NCBI GenBank assembly: GCA_919901565.1
Contig: CAKKPE010000044.1
Coordinates: 1 to 43,743, forward strand
Source: a bacterium
GTDB lineage: Bacteria; CG2-30-53-67
Length of the DNA: 43,743 nucleotides
Reading direction: 5' to 3'
How positions within the stretch are numbered: position 1 is the stretch's first letter; each line of letters starts with the position of its first letter. The notes under the pieces are model-generated. The model was not told the DNA's origin, searched no databases, and worked only from the letters and a program-made list of their open reading frames with translations. A program made the position numbers and the translations under genes. Positions 9,942-18,609 of this stretch are shown here, in pieces.

Positions 9942-12611
9942 TCAATGCGCCTCGCTCCAGTTTTTTCCGATGCCGATATCGACGATCAGCGGCACGTCCA
10001 GGTGGATCACTCCTTCCATTCCTTCTTTCAGGATCCTTTTCGCCTCTTCCAGCTCGTCTTCCGGGGCCTCAAGAACCAATTCGTCATGGATCTGCAGGAT
10101 CATCATTCCCCGCATCTTCTTTTTCCGGAGGGTCTCAAAAATCCGGATCATGGCCGACTTGATGATGTCGGCCGCGCTCCCCTGGATCGGGGTGTTGATG
10201 GCGGTCCGTTCCCCGTTGGCGGCGATGTTCTTGTTGCTGTTCAGGAGTTCCGGGATGGGACGCCTCCGGTTCATGATCGTGGTGACATAACCCTTTTCAC
10301 GGGCCTCGCTCAGAAGCTGTTCCTGATAGGCCTTGACCCCGGGATATTTCGCAAAATAGTTTTGGATATACTCATCAGCCATATCGACCGGGATTTTCAA
10401 CTGGCGGGAGAGCCCGAACCGGCCCATGCCGTAGATAATGCCGAAATTGACCACCTTGGCGTCCCTGCGCATCTCCGGGGTGACCATTTCCGTGGGGAGC
10501 CCAAAGATTTCCGCCGCGGTCCGCGTATGGATGTCCTCCTGGTTCTCAAAGGCGGTGATCAGTGTCTGGTCCTTTGAGAGATGGGCCAGGATCCTGAGCT
10601 CCACCTGGGAGTAGTCGGCCGAGAGGAGCAGGCAGCCCGGCTCGGCCACAAAGGCCTCCCGGATCTTCTTGCCCAGCGGGGTCCGGATCGGGATGTTCTG
10701 CAGGTTCGGGTCCGAACTGCTGAGGCGTCCCGTGGCCGTGACCGTCTGGTTGAACGAGGTATGGACCCTTCCGGTCTTTGGGTGGATCATCCTGGGCAGG
10801 GCGTCCACGTATGTGGACTTGAGCTTGTTCAGGGTCCGGTATTCGAGGATCTCCCTGGGGAGTTCATGCTCCCCGGCCAGCTGTTCGAGGACCTCCACGT
10901 CCGTTGAATACCCGCTCTTGGTCTTCTTGCCCGGCTTGATCCCGAGCTTGGTGAAAAGGATGCGGGAGAGCTGCTGCGTGGAATTGATGTTGAACTCCTC
11001 CCCGGCCAGGTCATAGATCTTCCGGATCAGGTCATCGAGCTGCCCGCCGATCTCACGGGACATCTTCGAGAGAACGGCCGCATCGATTTTCACGCCGCAG
11101 CGTTCCATCTGGACCAGCACCCGGACCAGGGGCATCTCGATTTCGTGGAAGAGGGTGTCCAGACTGCTCTCCTTCAGGAGCGGATCGAGCAGTCTGTAGA
11201 GCGAATAGGTGATCTCGGCGTCCTCTGCCGAGTAGAGGGTGGCCTGGTCCACGGGGACCTGGTCAAACCCCACGGCGGATTTTCCCTTGCCGGCAACCTC
11301 CTCATAGGTGACCATCTTATGATTCAGATAGGTCAGGGCCAGGTCATTAAGATTGTGCGTGGTGCGAGAGGGATTGATCAGGTAGGAGGCCACCATGGTG
11401 TCGAAATAGACCCCCTGAAGATCGACTCCGGCATTCGCGAGTACGATCATGTCGTACTTGATGTTCTGCCCGATCTTCCTGATCTCCGGGTCGGTGAGGA
11501 CCGCCCTTAAGGACCCGAGGACCATGCTCAGAGAGAGCTGTTCCGGCGCACCCGGACAGGTATGGGCGACCGGGATATAGATCCCTTCATCCTCCTTTAT
11601 TGAAAGGGAGATGCCCACGATCCCGGCCCGCATGGGGTCGAGTGCCGTGGTTTCCAGGTCCACGGAGACCTCGCCCTGGCTCCGGACTTGATCCAGGAAG
11701 GAGTCGAGTTCACTCATCTTCAGGATCGTCCGGTACGCCTTTTCCTTTGTCCCGGTCCCGCCGGAAAACTCCTTGAGAAGGCTCGTAAACTCCAGCTCAC
11801 GGATCAGCTCTATGAGGTTTTCTGCTTTCGGCTCATCATATTTGAAGTCCTCGATGTTGAGCGGAAGCGGGAGGCGGGTGTTGATGGTGACCAGTTTTTT
11901 GCAGAGGCGCGCCATCTCCTGATGTTCCCGGATCTTCTCCCCGACCTTCCCTTTTATCTGATCGGCATGGGCGAAGAGCCCGTCGATGTCATGATATTCC
12001 TGGATCAGTTTGATCGCTGTCTTTGGCCCGATTCCGGGGATGCCGGGAATATTGTCCGAGGAGTCCCCCATGAGGGCCATGACCTCGATCACGCGGTCGG
12101 GCGGGACGCCGAAGCGAGCCTTGACTTCCTCTTCCCCGTAGACCTCTTCCTTCATGGTATCGTAGACCTTGACATGGGGGCCGACCAGCTGCAGGAGGTC
12201 CTTGTCGCCGGTGACCAGAACGACCTCCAGGTCTCTCTCTTCACCCCATTTGGCCAGGGTCCCCAGGACATCATCGGCCTCGAACCCAGGCATCTCGATC
12301 TTTCCGATGCGGAACCCGTCGACCATCCTCTTGATGTAGGGGATCTGGGGTTTTAAATCATCGGGCATCTCGGGCCGGTTGGCCTTATATTCCGGGTAGA
12401 TCTCGTGCCTATGCGTCGGCCCTTTCACATCAAAGGCCACGGCCACATAGTCGGGCTTCTTATCATTTATGAGCTTCATGAGCATGCGGGTAAATCCTAA
12501 AATGGCATTCGTGGGGAGTCCTTTGGAATTGGAGAGGTGGCGAATGGCATAGAAAGCTCTGTAGATATAAGAACTTCCGTCAATTAAGTAGAGAGTCTTC
12601 TTTTTAGACAT
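9942..12611 (-). CDS. polA: DNA polymerase I, full length
   Basis: This protein of 889 residues combines a 5' nuclease domain (about 1-285), a 3'-5' exonuclease-like domain (about 300-480) and a family A polymerase domain (about 490-889). The 5' nuclease acids sit in LIDGSS, FDVKG, FEADDVLG, GDKDLLQL and GDSSDNIPG. The exonuclease-like domain keeps SVDLETTAL, and the polymerase motifs are DYSQVELR, RRDAKVVNFGIIYGMG and QIHDELVLE. The ATG at 12611 has no evident Shine-Dalgarno sequence and lies only 41 bases beyond the UvrD-like gene. A second copy of its first 283 codons, about 82% identical in protein by my alignment, lies at 18610-19461 with its own promoter and ribosome site. The 5' third here is therefore probably an acquired replacement. 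Transcription now probably depends on the accessory block upstream. Confidence 0.97.
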   Translation of the reverse strand: MSKKKTLYLIDGSSYIYRAFYAIRHLSNSKGLPTNAILGFTRMLMKLINDKKPDYVAVAFDVKGPTHRHEIYPEYKANRPEMPDDLKPQIPYIKRMVDGFRIGKIEMPGFEADDVLGTLAKWGEERDLEVVLVTGDKDLLQLVGPHVKVYDTMKEEVYGEEEVKARFGVPPDRVIEVMALMGDSSDNIPGIPGIGPKTAIKLIQEYHDIDGLFAHADQIKGKVGEKIREHQEMARLCKKLVTINTRLPLPLNIEDFKYDEPKAENLIELIRELEFTSLLKEFSGGTGTKEKAYRTILKMSELDSFLDQVRSQGEVSVDLETTALDPMRAGIVGISLSIKEDEGIYIPVAHTCPGAPEQLSLSMVLGSLRAVLTDPEIRKIGQNIKYDMIVLANAGVDLQGVYFDTMVASYLINPSRTTHNLNDLALTYLNHKMVTYEEVAGKGKSAVGFDQVPVDQATLYSAEDAEITYSLYRLLDPLLKESSLDTLFHEIEMPLVRVLVQMERCGVKIDAAVLSKMSREIGGQLDDLIRKIYDLAGEEFNINSTQQLSRILFTKLGIKPGKKTKSGYSTDVEVLEQLAGEHELPREILEYRTLNKLKSTYVDALPRMIHPKTGRVHTSFNQTVTATGRLSSSDPNLQNIPIRTPLGKKIREAFVAEPGCLLLSADYSQVELRILAHLSKDQTLITAFENQEDIHTRTAAEIFGLPTEMVTPEMRRDAKVVNFGIIYGMGRFGLSRQLKIPVDMADEYIQNYFAKYPGVKAYQEQLLSEAREKGYVTTIMNRRRPIPELLNSNKNIAANGERTAINTPIQGSAADIIKSAMIRIFETLRKKKMRGMMILQIHDELVLEAPEDELEEAKRILKEGMEGVIHLDVPLIVDIGIGKNWSEAH
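11764..11777. repeat. 14-bp shared core inside full-length polA (junction side 1)
   Basis: GAAAACTCCTTGAG here is identical to 18614-18627, at the exact place where the truncated polA copy stops matching the full-length gene. In a site-specific or single-crossover model this would be one end of the acquired segment. No known attachment-site family is recognised. Confidence 0.5.
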
Positions 12612-12652
12612 AAATGAATTGTGCCCGCGGTGCAAGGTTTGTGTTTTGTTCT

Positions 12653-14986
12653 CTATTCATTGCCAACAAAAGGTACTATGGGCAAGAAATTAATTGAAAA
12701 AGATTTTTCGCCAAATTTTTCAAAGTTGCAAACAATATTTGCTTTGCTGATTCTACATATTGTCCCTATCCCGTATTTAGTGTGCCCTATTCGCTGGCCC
12801 AAAGACCATTGGCCAATCCGATCAATATTCTTTTCATCACATTCAACTTCTTCCACTACAAGCGATCGTGTTTGTTTGGACTTCAATAAGTTTTGCGGGA
12901 TATAGCCTATAAACATTGAAGGTTCAGGATATGAATTCCAGCCTTCCGGATTAGTATGGTATGAGATCTCCAGATAATCCTTTGCGCGAGTGATCGCGAC
13001 AAAGAAGAGTCGTTTTTCCTCTTCCAACTCTTCAGAATCCATTGCGGAATGTCTTAACGGGATAAGTCCATTATTTGCGCCACTGATAAATACATATCTA
13101 AACTCTAATCCTTTGGCCGAGTGCATGGTAAGTAATTTTACTCTTTCACTGTTTGGGTCAATCGTTTCAGCGATTATTTGATGTCCACCTAAGCTCATGT
13201 CACTGAGCGCAGCAAGCAACGATGATTTCATATCAGCATCCTGGCTCAGTTGTGCATATTTAGAAATCTCTTCCAAATACAGCTTCACAAGTTCAACGTC
13301 TTTCGGATAATGAATCGATGTAGGCTTTAGATATGTTGCCAAGTCAAAGTAATCGAAGATACTCGGAATATCCGCGTAACCTTTGTTTTCAAGCCAGGAT
13401 TCAAAATTCAACATTTTAACTGGAAAGGTCAGAAGATTTTCGTCCTTGCAAATATTGCGGGAAAGCCACTCCGTAAACTTCTCAAGCTCAGTTATTTTCT
13501 TAGATTCATCACTGCTGATCTGATATTCCTGTAGCCGCACTTTCGATGATTCAACAATTCCATAAGTTTCGTGGCAAATAGCATCATAGATGCAGTTTAT
13601 GTCTTGTTTGTTCAGGCAGGCTTTCAATAGTTTTGTCAACCAGTGCAAAGGAGGGACATCTTGAAGAGTTCGCCTGCTGGCAACCTCAAAAGGAATGCCT
13701 TCCTTTTGAAAAACTGTCTCAAAGATTTTCAATTGTTGTCTTGTTCTGAAGAGAATGGCTATTTCGCGGAATGGGATACCTTCATTGTTTAGACTTTTAA
13801 TATTGGTTGCAAGATATATTGCCTCTTGATTTGAATCGTAATGGTTCACAAGAGAAACGGGAACTCCTGCTTCTCTTGTTCCGTTCAATTCTTTAACATC
13901 ATACGATATAAAATATTTCGCAACATCCAATATTTTAGTGGTTGAACGGTAGTTTACTGGCAGGTGATGTTCCTTACACTCATTCGCTCTAAAATCATAA
14001 AAGATTGACAGGTCACTTCCTCTCCATGCATATATTAATTGATTCGGATCACCCACTGCAAAGATTGAGGTTTCACCGCCCGCCATATTCATGATCATTT
14101 TAATCTGCTCCGGACTACAGTCTTGAAATTCGTCGACTATAATCCATTTGGGGTGAAAATTATTGTTGGGATGAGATAAGACAAGATTGACGTTTTCAAT
14201 AAGATCATCATAATCCATCACATTGCTTCGCTTCTTTCTTTCCTGTCCCAGCCGGATCAATTCTTTTAGGTCGTCTTCATATTTCATGTTGCCATATAGA
14301 GTCCCGCCTTCTCTGGGCCTTGTTGATTCTTGAGAATACCGCTCAATTCTTTTTTCAACTTTGTTCCTATACTTGATATTTAGACCAAGTTCATCAGCTA
14401 TTCTCAGATAGAAGACCTGTCTTTCGTTTTCGTCCATTATTGTAAACCTTGGTGTATATCCTAAGTCCGAAAGAATAGGGCTGCTTAAAAGAACACTCCG
14501 TGCAACGGCATGAAATGTCCCAAACAAAGAAAGATCGGGATTATCCAAGGCATTGTCTTGCATGTAGAATGTTGTGATTCTTTCCTTTATTTCGTTGGCG
14601 GCCCTGTTTGTAAATGTGAGTACAGCCATATCATTGAGAGGAACATCTTTGATAAAGTGAAGATAGAGAACTTTGTGAACCAAGACGGTTGTCTTTCCAC
14701 TGCCGACCATTGCACTAACGAGGGTCTTCTTGTTGTTCGTAAATATAGCCTCCATCTGATTCTGATTAAGCTTTTTCATGGATTCATAAAGGATTGAATT
14801 TCGCGATTTGATCTCTTCAAGAATGTCATTATAATCTTCAAAGATGACATGGTTTCTTATTACGGGTTCTGCGGATTGTTCCTCAGGAAGGTTTGAGGCA
14901 TCAGCATCAGGAGAAGATACGGGCTGGTCAGTAAGTTTTGTGCTTCTTCTTTCACGAAGCATCTGATGTATTTTCTTTAAATCCAT
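12653..14986 (-). CDS. UvrD/Rep-like SF1A helicase of the accessory block
   Basis: This 777-residue protein starts with an unstructured-looking stretch of about 70 residues, then a Q-motif (LNQNQMEAI, 73-81) and Walker A (VGSGKTT, 94-100). Further motifs are FTNRAANEIKERI, VDEFQDCSPEQ (Walker B), VGDPNQLIYAWRGSD, MHSAKGLEFRYVFI and VAITRAKDYLEI. The C-terminus (LGQRIGHTKYGIGTICRI, then VCNFEKFGEKSF) resembles the Tudor-like tail of PcrA/UvrD. It should be a 3'-5' DNA translocase. Its ATG lies one base after the stop of the DUF1998 helicase gene (TGATATG), so the two are translationally coupled. It differs strongly from the second UvrD at 27476 and is not a recent duplicate. Confidence 0.93.
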   Translation of the reverse strand: MDLKKIHQMLRERRSTKLTDQPVSSPDADASNLPEEQSAEPVIRNHVIFEDYNDILEEIKSRNSILYESMKKLNQNQMEAIFTNNKKTLVSAMVGSGKTTVLVHKVLYLHFIKDVPLNDMAVLTFTNRAANEIKERITTFYMQDNALDNPDLSLFGTFHAVARSVLLSSPILSDLGYTPRFTIMDENERQVFYLRIADELGLNIKYRNKVEKRIERYSQESTRPREGGTLYGNMKYEDDLKELIRLGQERKKRSNVMDYDDLIENVNLVLSHPNNNFHPKWIIVDEFQDCSPEQIKMIMNMAGGETSIFAVGDPNQLIYAWRGSDLSIFYDFRANECKEHHLPVNYRSTTKILDVAKYFISYDVKELNGTREAGVPVSLVNHYDSNQEAIYLATNIKSLNNEGIPFREIAILFRTRQQLKIFETVFQKEGIPFEVASRRTLQDVPPLHWLTKLLKACLNKQDINCIYDAICHETYGIVESSKVRLQEYQISSDESKKITELEKFTEWLSRNICKDENLLTFPVKMLNFESWLENKGYADIPSIFDYFDLATYLKPTSIHYPKDVELVKLYLEEISKYAQLSQDADMKSSLLAALSDMSLGGHQIIAETIDPNSERVKLLTMHSAKGLEFRYVFISGANNGLIPLRHSAMDSEELEEEKRLFFVAITRAKDYLEISYHTNPEGWNSYPEPSMFIGYIPQNLLKSKQTRSLVVEEVECDEKNIDRIGQWSLGQRIGHTKYGIGTICRISKANIVCNFEKFGEKSFSINFLPIVPFVGNE

Positions 14987-14987
14987 A

Positions 14988-17705
14988 TCAGCCTTTTTTA
15001 TCTTTGAAATGTCTTATCAGCTTTATACGTTTTCGTCCTTCATCTGCAACAGCCTCACTCTCAAGCAAAAGGGTAAAGCCCAGGGGCAGGTGCATATACT
15101 GCCCTAAGCTGTTAATTATCGCCCATTTTGTCTCTTCCTTGTCCGCCAATTTCACAATGCTTTCCGGGAAGTACAGAATCAAGCTTGTTTTCTCTACACA
15201 AAGCCTTGTTGCTTTGCTTAAAAGGTTTGCTCCAAAGCTTCCGTGTCTTTCCATCAAATCAATAAGTTTTAGCCAGTCATCCTCAATCTTCTCCCAAGTA
15301 AATGGGCATTTAACCCGTCCAATTTTTGGCTCTTCCGATATAATAAGATCCTTGGGAGGCTCAGTTTTAACAAAAAGGTTCTCCAGTGCCCATAATATAA
15401 TCTTTTTGTCAATCCTGTAATCGCCTACACACGCTGGACATCCAACCTTGCAAAGACATTTCTTAACCAGTAGAATGGCGTTATTAATGATCTCTTCAAT
15501 TTTTTCAAATGCCTTTTCGGAAAAGCCTAATCCCCCTGGATATAGATCATATAAAGTCACCGCGATGGATTGAGTTCCTTCTTTCTCATTGTTAAAAGGA
15601 AATGAACCTCCACCAAGATCCGAAAAGGTGGCCATCACCTTAAATTCCGCGGCGGCTTTCAAAGAGTGTACGAATCCCGCAATATAATCAAATCTGTTTG
15701 CGTCTCTTATGTCTGGAATAGGTTCACCTCTTATCTCTGAAGTAGTCGCACCATCCTGAATGTTTGCATGAGAGTCAACCGTGGCCGCACCTAATGTTTT
15801 AGCCACGTTATGTGGTAATTGGATCCAACAGCCTTCTGTGTCCATTTCGTCTTGGAGTGGATCTGCGAGTTTTTCATATCCAAGGTTTTGATGGTTGTTG
15901 AACTGGATCATCTTATATCCAGGGATAATTGTATTAACCTTTACATCGCCAAAAAATACATTGGCCCTAGCGAGTGCCCTGTTATTATGCACGACGAGAA
16001 CGTCAATACCTGTGGGCATATACGGGTCAGTGAAGTAATTTGAATCAACGGTTTCCACGGTTGCGATCTTTGTCTCAAGATTGAGATCAAGGCATTTATA
16101 CTGTATCGTGTCATGGAGATAGATCGCCCCAGGATAGAGTTCGCGCTTGGCCTGCTTTAAATCGACGGTGGTAAGGGTTTTCTCGTTCTTGCTGTCGACT
16201 ACTTCCACTGTCTCATTTGTGATGTTGCGCAGACTGAATTCGTGGGCCGGGGACGACTTGCCGATCCAATGATAATTATTATGTACTTCTTCTATTTCGC
16301 CGATATCCTGGAGTAGCGGCAGTACTTCACCTAAGTCCGGGAAATAGGCAATGTCGTCCACTGTCAGCGGTAACTCAGCGGCGGCCGCCCGTATATGGGA
16401 CAGTTGAATATACAAATTATCTTTATCAACAACCGCATCTTCGGTTGGTCTGCCGATAAGCCATTCCGGATTCATGCCGATAAACTGGTCAATCGGTCTG
16501 TTGCCCAGAATCAGAACCGCATATGCCTTTTCGCCTCTTCTTCCCGCCCTTCCTGCCTGTTGCCAAAAACTTGCGCGTGTTCCTGGAAATCCCCCCATTA
16601 CAACCATTTCGAGAGACCCAATATCAATTCCTAATTCAAGGGCATTGGTAGAAACAACACCCAAGATGTCCCCATTCACGAGGCCCTTTTCAATCCGCCG
16701 TCTTTCTTCCGGGGTGTATCCCCCACGATAACCCGAGATCTTGTCACCCAAGTTGAGTTTATCGCAAGACAATATGTCTCTGCATTCTTTGGTCACAATC
16801 TCTGTTGCTTTCCTGGACATACAAAAAGAAATCACTCGTACATTATGTTCTATAAGAGTAGGCACAAGACGCACCATCTCTTGTACTACAGAACGCCTGA
16901 CGGCCTCATCTCGTCCGACAAATGGTGGTTGCCAAAACATGATTTCCTTTGCCGGAGCGGGAGAACCATCCTTTTCAACATGAACAAACTTTGAATGGCA
17001 GATATTTTCAGCTAATTCTTGAGGATTGGCAATGGTAGCGCTGCTACAGAGAAAATGGGGCACATTATGATGGTATTTACAAATTCTCAGAAGCCTTCGC
17101 ATAACATTTGAAACATGCGAGCCAAAAGCGCCGCGATAAGCATGCAGCTCATCTATGACAACGAAATGAAGATTTGCAAAAAGATGTGGGAAGCCGTATC
17201 GGTTGTGGTTCGGCAAAAAACTCGAATTAATCATGTCCGGATTTGTAAGAATAATGTTGGCCTCTTCTCTTATTTGCCTCCGCTCGGTGGGAGGGGTATC
17301 CCCATCATAAACACCGACCTGGAGTTTTCTCTTTCCGAAATATTTCACAAAGGGCTGGAGGTTTCTGAGCTGGTCTTTTGTAAGGGCTTTGGTGGGAAAT
17401 ATAAACAGCGCTCTCCTGGAAGGATTCTGAATGATCTTCTGAATAACAGGCAGATAAAAAGCCAGAGACTTGCCGCTTGCCGTGCCAGTCGTAATAATAA
17501 CATTAGCTCCTTCTATGGCCTTTTCAAACATTTCCGCTTGATGCGAATAGAGCCTATCGTATCCAATATCCTGAAGACACTTTTCAAGCTGTGGATCACA
17601 GATCGCCGGAACAGGAGAAAAAGAAGAGGGTCTTTCCGGCAGACTTCGGGTTTCAATGATTTGACCAGAAAACTTCGTGAGAATTGTCGGAATGAATTTA
17701 GACAT
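14988..17705 (-). CDS. MrfA/YprA-type DEAD/DEAH helicase with DUF1998 domain
   Basis: This is a 905-residue SF2 helicase. Walker A is TGTASGKS (73-80), the Walker B region is DELHAYRGAFGSHVSNVMRRL, motif III is SSATIANP, and motif VI is QQAGRAGRRG. The C-terminal DUF1998 module carries a Cys cluster, CLCKVGCPACVGDY, after DLYPGGLGFSEKAFE. In MrfA of Bacillus subtilis the equivalent four Cys bind zinc and the protein acts in mitomycin C repair. DUF1998 helicases also occur in the defence systems Druantia and DISARM, but this protein lacks their partners and is closer in size and layout to MrfA. Its partner here is a UvrD-like helicase rather than MrfB. Confidence 0.92.
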   Translation of the reverse strand: MSKFIPTILTKFSGQIIETRSLPERPSSFSPVPAICDPQLEKCLQDIGYDRLYSHQAEMFEKAIEGANVIITTGTASGKSLAFYLPVIQKIIQNPSRRALFIFPTKALTKDQLRNLQPFVKYFGKRKLQVGVYDGDTPPTERRQIREEANIILTNPDMINSSFLPNHNRYGFPHLFANLHFVVIDELHAYRGAFGSHVSNVMRRLLRICKYHHNVPHFLCSSATIANPQELAENICHSKFVHVEKDGSPAPAKEIMFWQPPFVGRDEAVRRSVVQEMVRLVPTLIEHNVRVISFCMSRKATEIVTKECRDILSCDKLNLGDKISGYRGGYTPEERRRIEKGLVNGDILGVVSTNALELGIDIGSLEMVVMGGFPGTRASFWQQAGRAGRRGEKAYAVLILGNRPIDQFIGMNPEWLIGRPTEDAVVDKDNLYIQLSHIRAAAAELPLTVDDIAYFPDLGEVLPLLQDIGEIEEVHNNYHWIGKSSPAHEFSLRNITNETVEVVDSKNEKTLTTVDLKQAKRELYPGAIYLHDTIQYKCLDLNLETKIATVETVDSNYFTDPYMPTGIDVLVVHNNRALARANVFFGDVKVNTIIPGYKMIQFNNHQNLGYEKLADPLQDEMDTEGCWIQLPHNVAKTLGAATVDSHANIQDGATTSEIRGEPIPDIRDANRFDYIAGFVHSLKAAAEFKVMATFSDLGGGSFPFNNEKEGTQSIAVTLYDLYPGGLGFSEKAFEKIEEIINNAILLVKKCLCKVGCPACVGDYRIDKKIILWALENLFVKTEPPKDLIISEEPKIGRVKCPFTWEKIEDDWLKLIDLMERHGSFGANLLSKATRLCVEKTSLILYFPESIVKLADKEETKWAIINSLGQYMHLPLGFTLLLESEAVADEGRKRIKLIRHFKDKKG

Positions 17706-17734
17706 AATAAATGTTCCTTAGTCCATATTGCCTA

Positions 17735-17983
17735 TCAGGAGAGCATTGCTTTCACGTCTCCAATGAGCCTGGCACAGCAGCCGGACACTTTAAAGGTAAG
17801 GTTCTCAATTTTCTGTCCATGCGCCACAATTATGGGTGCCGCGTCATGCTCGGAACATCTGACGGCTCCTACTCTTTCAACAATCGTTTCTTCGATCTTT
17901 TTCAGAATGGCCTTTTCAAGTTCATCCGCAATATTATCGGGATCAACTTTCTTACCGTTGATTTCAAAGGAAATTGATAGCAT
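17735..17983 (-). CDS. 82-residue Cys/His protein of the helicase block
   Basis: I recognise no named family. The N-terminal half looks helical (ADELEKAILKKIEETI). It is followed by VRCSEHDAAPIIV and a C-terminal NLTFKVSGCCARLIGDVKAML. The single Cys-x2-His and the later CC pair could bind a metal or form a redox site. The gene is on the same strand as the DUF1998 helicase and ends 29 bases before that gene starts, so cotranscription is likely. The small size and conserved-looking Cys suggest an accessory or sensor subunit; this is inference. Confidence 0.75.
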   Translation of the reverse strand: MLSISFEINGKKVDPDNIADELEKAILKKIEETIVERVGAVRCSEHDAAPIIVAHGQKIENLTFKVSGCCARLIGDVKAMLS

Positions 17984-18090
17984 AGAGGTTCCCTATACAA
18001 TAAATCTGACCATACACTGATAATTGTCTCTTGCCAGGAGCAATCACCATTACTTTATCAGTTCCTTCTTGTCGTTTTCAATAATCTTTC

Positions 18091-18567
18091 TTAATGAGTT
18101 TGTTTAATTCCTGAAGTGTTTCTTCTATTAATAAGTTTGTCTAATTCCTGAAGTGTTTTTTCTATCTCATCCATTAACTCGTCATTATTCTGATTTGTGA
18201 GCTTAGACATCTCCCTCGCGTATTCCTTCAACTTGGCCTCGTGTTCTGGGGGCACTCCACCGAATCTCTGACTGCCCTCTGACAAGACAAAGGCAGCTTT
18301 GAAAATTAACTTTCCGATTTCTCCGACTTCTTGTTTTGTGGCGAGTACGTCATCTCTAGCTTTCTTCATCTCCACAGTCAGATTTGAGCCGGAAATACTA
18401 ATATCAAGGACAACCACAGAATACAAGGCCACGCTCAGTAGAATCATAAAGGCAAAAAACCAGGTGTTGTCTCTTGTTTGTTGTTTAAACCACTTCCTTC
18501 CTGCAAATAACGTTACAATAAGAAGGAAAAGAAAGGGCAAAAAAGATAACAGTATTTTCTCAGTCAT
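18091..18567 (-). CDS. two-TM coiled-coil protein, 158 residues
   Basis: Two hydrophobic segments at about residues 5-24 and 36-55 are separated by a short basic loop (GRKWFKQQTRDN). A soluble region of about 100 residues follows, rich in Glu/Lys with heptad-like spacing (LTVEMKKARDDVLATKQEVGEIGKLI, and EIEKTLQELDKLIN near the end). No family is recognised. It is the first gene of the accessory block and could be its membrane anchor or effector. The last 11 residues (RRNTSGIKQTH) are read out of frame through the second unit of a 37-bp tandem duplication at 18092-18165; without the duplication the tail would read IEETLQELNKLIKKDY. Confidence 0.72.
   Translation of the reverse strand: MTEKILLSFLPFLFLLIVTLFAGRKWFKQQTRDNTWFFAFMILLSVALYSVVVLDISISGSNLTVEMKKARDDVLATKQEVGEIGKLIFKAAFVLSEGSQRFGGVPPEHEAKLKEYAREMSKLTNQNNDELMDEIEKTLQELDKLINRRNTSGIKQTH
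18092..18165. repeat. 37-bp tandem duplication at the 3' end of the two-TM gene
   Basis: Units 18092-18128 and 18129-18165 differ at about five positions. Both encode (on the minus strand, in different frames) IE(K/E)TLQEL(D/N)KLI. Because 37 is not a multiple of three, the duplication changes the C-terminus of the encoded protein. Confidence 0.85.
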
Positions 18568-18609
18568 GATACAGTCTCCGCTATTGTTAAAGACACATTA
18601 TCAACCTGT

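Larger units (their letters stand above)
12612..18609 (-). other. AT-rich accessory block between two polA copies
   Basis: This is about 6 kb holding four same-strand genes: the two-TM coiled-coil protein, the 82-residue Cys protein, the DUF1998 helicase and the UvrD-like helicase. It is visibly more AT-rich than both flanks. It sits exactly between a full polA and a truncated polA in the same orientation. No integrase, transposase or terminal inverted repeat was seen. The four genes are read as one candidate DNA repair or defence unit; this is inference. Confidence 0.65.

Noticed and set aside
14988-17705. Druantia or DISARM system
   Set aside because: A DUF1998 helicase is present, but the protein is too short for DruE, and no DrmB, phospholipase or methylase partner of DISARM lies nearby. 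The layout fits MrfA better.
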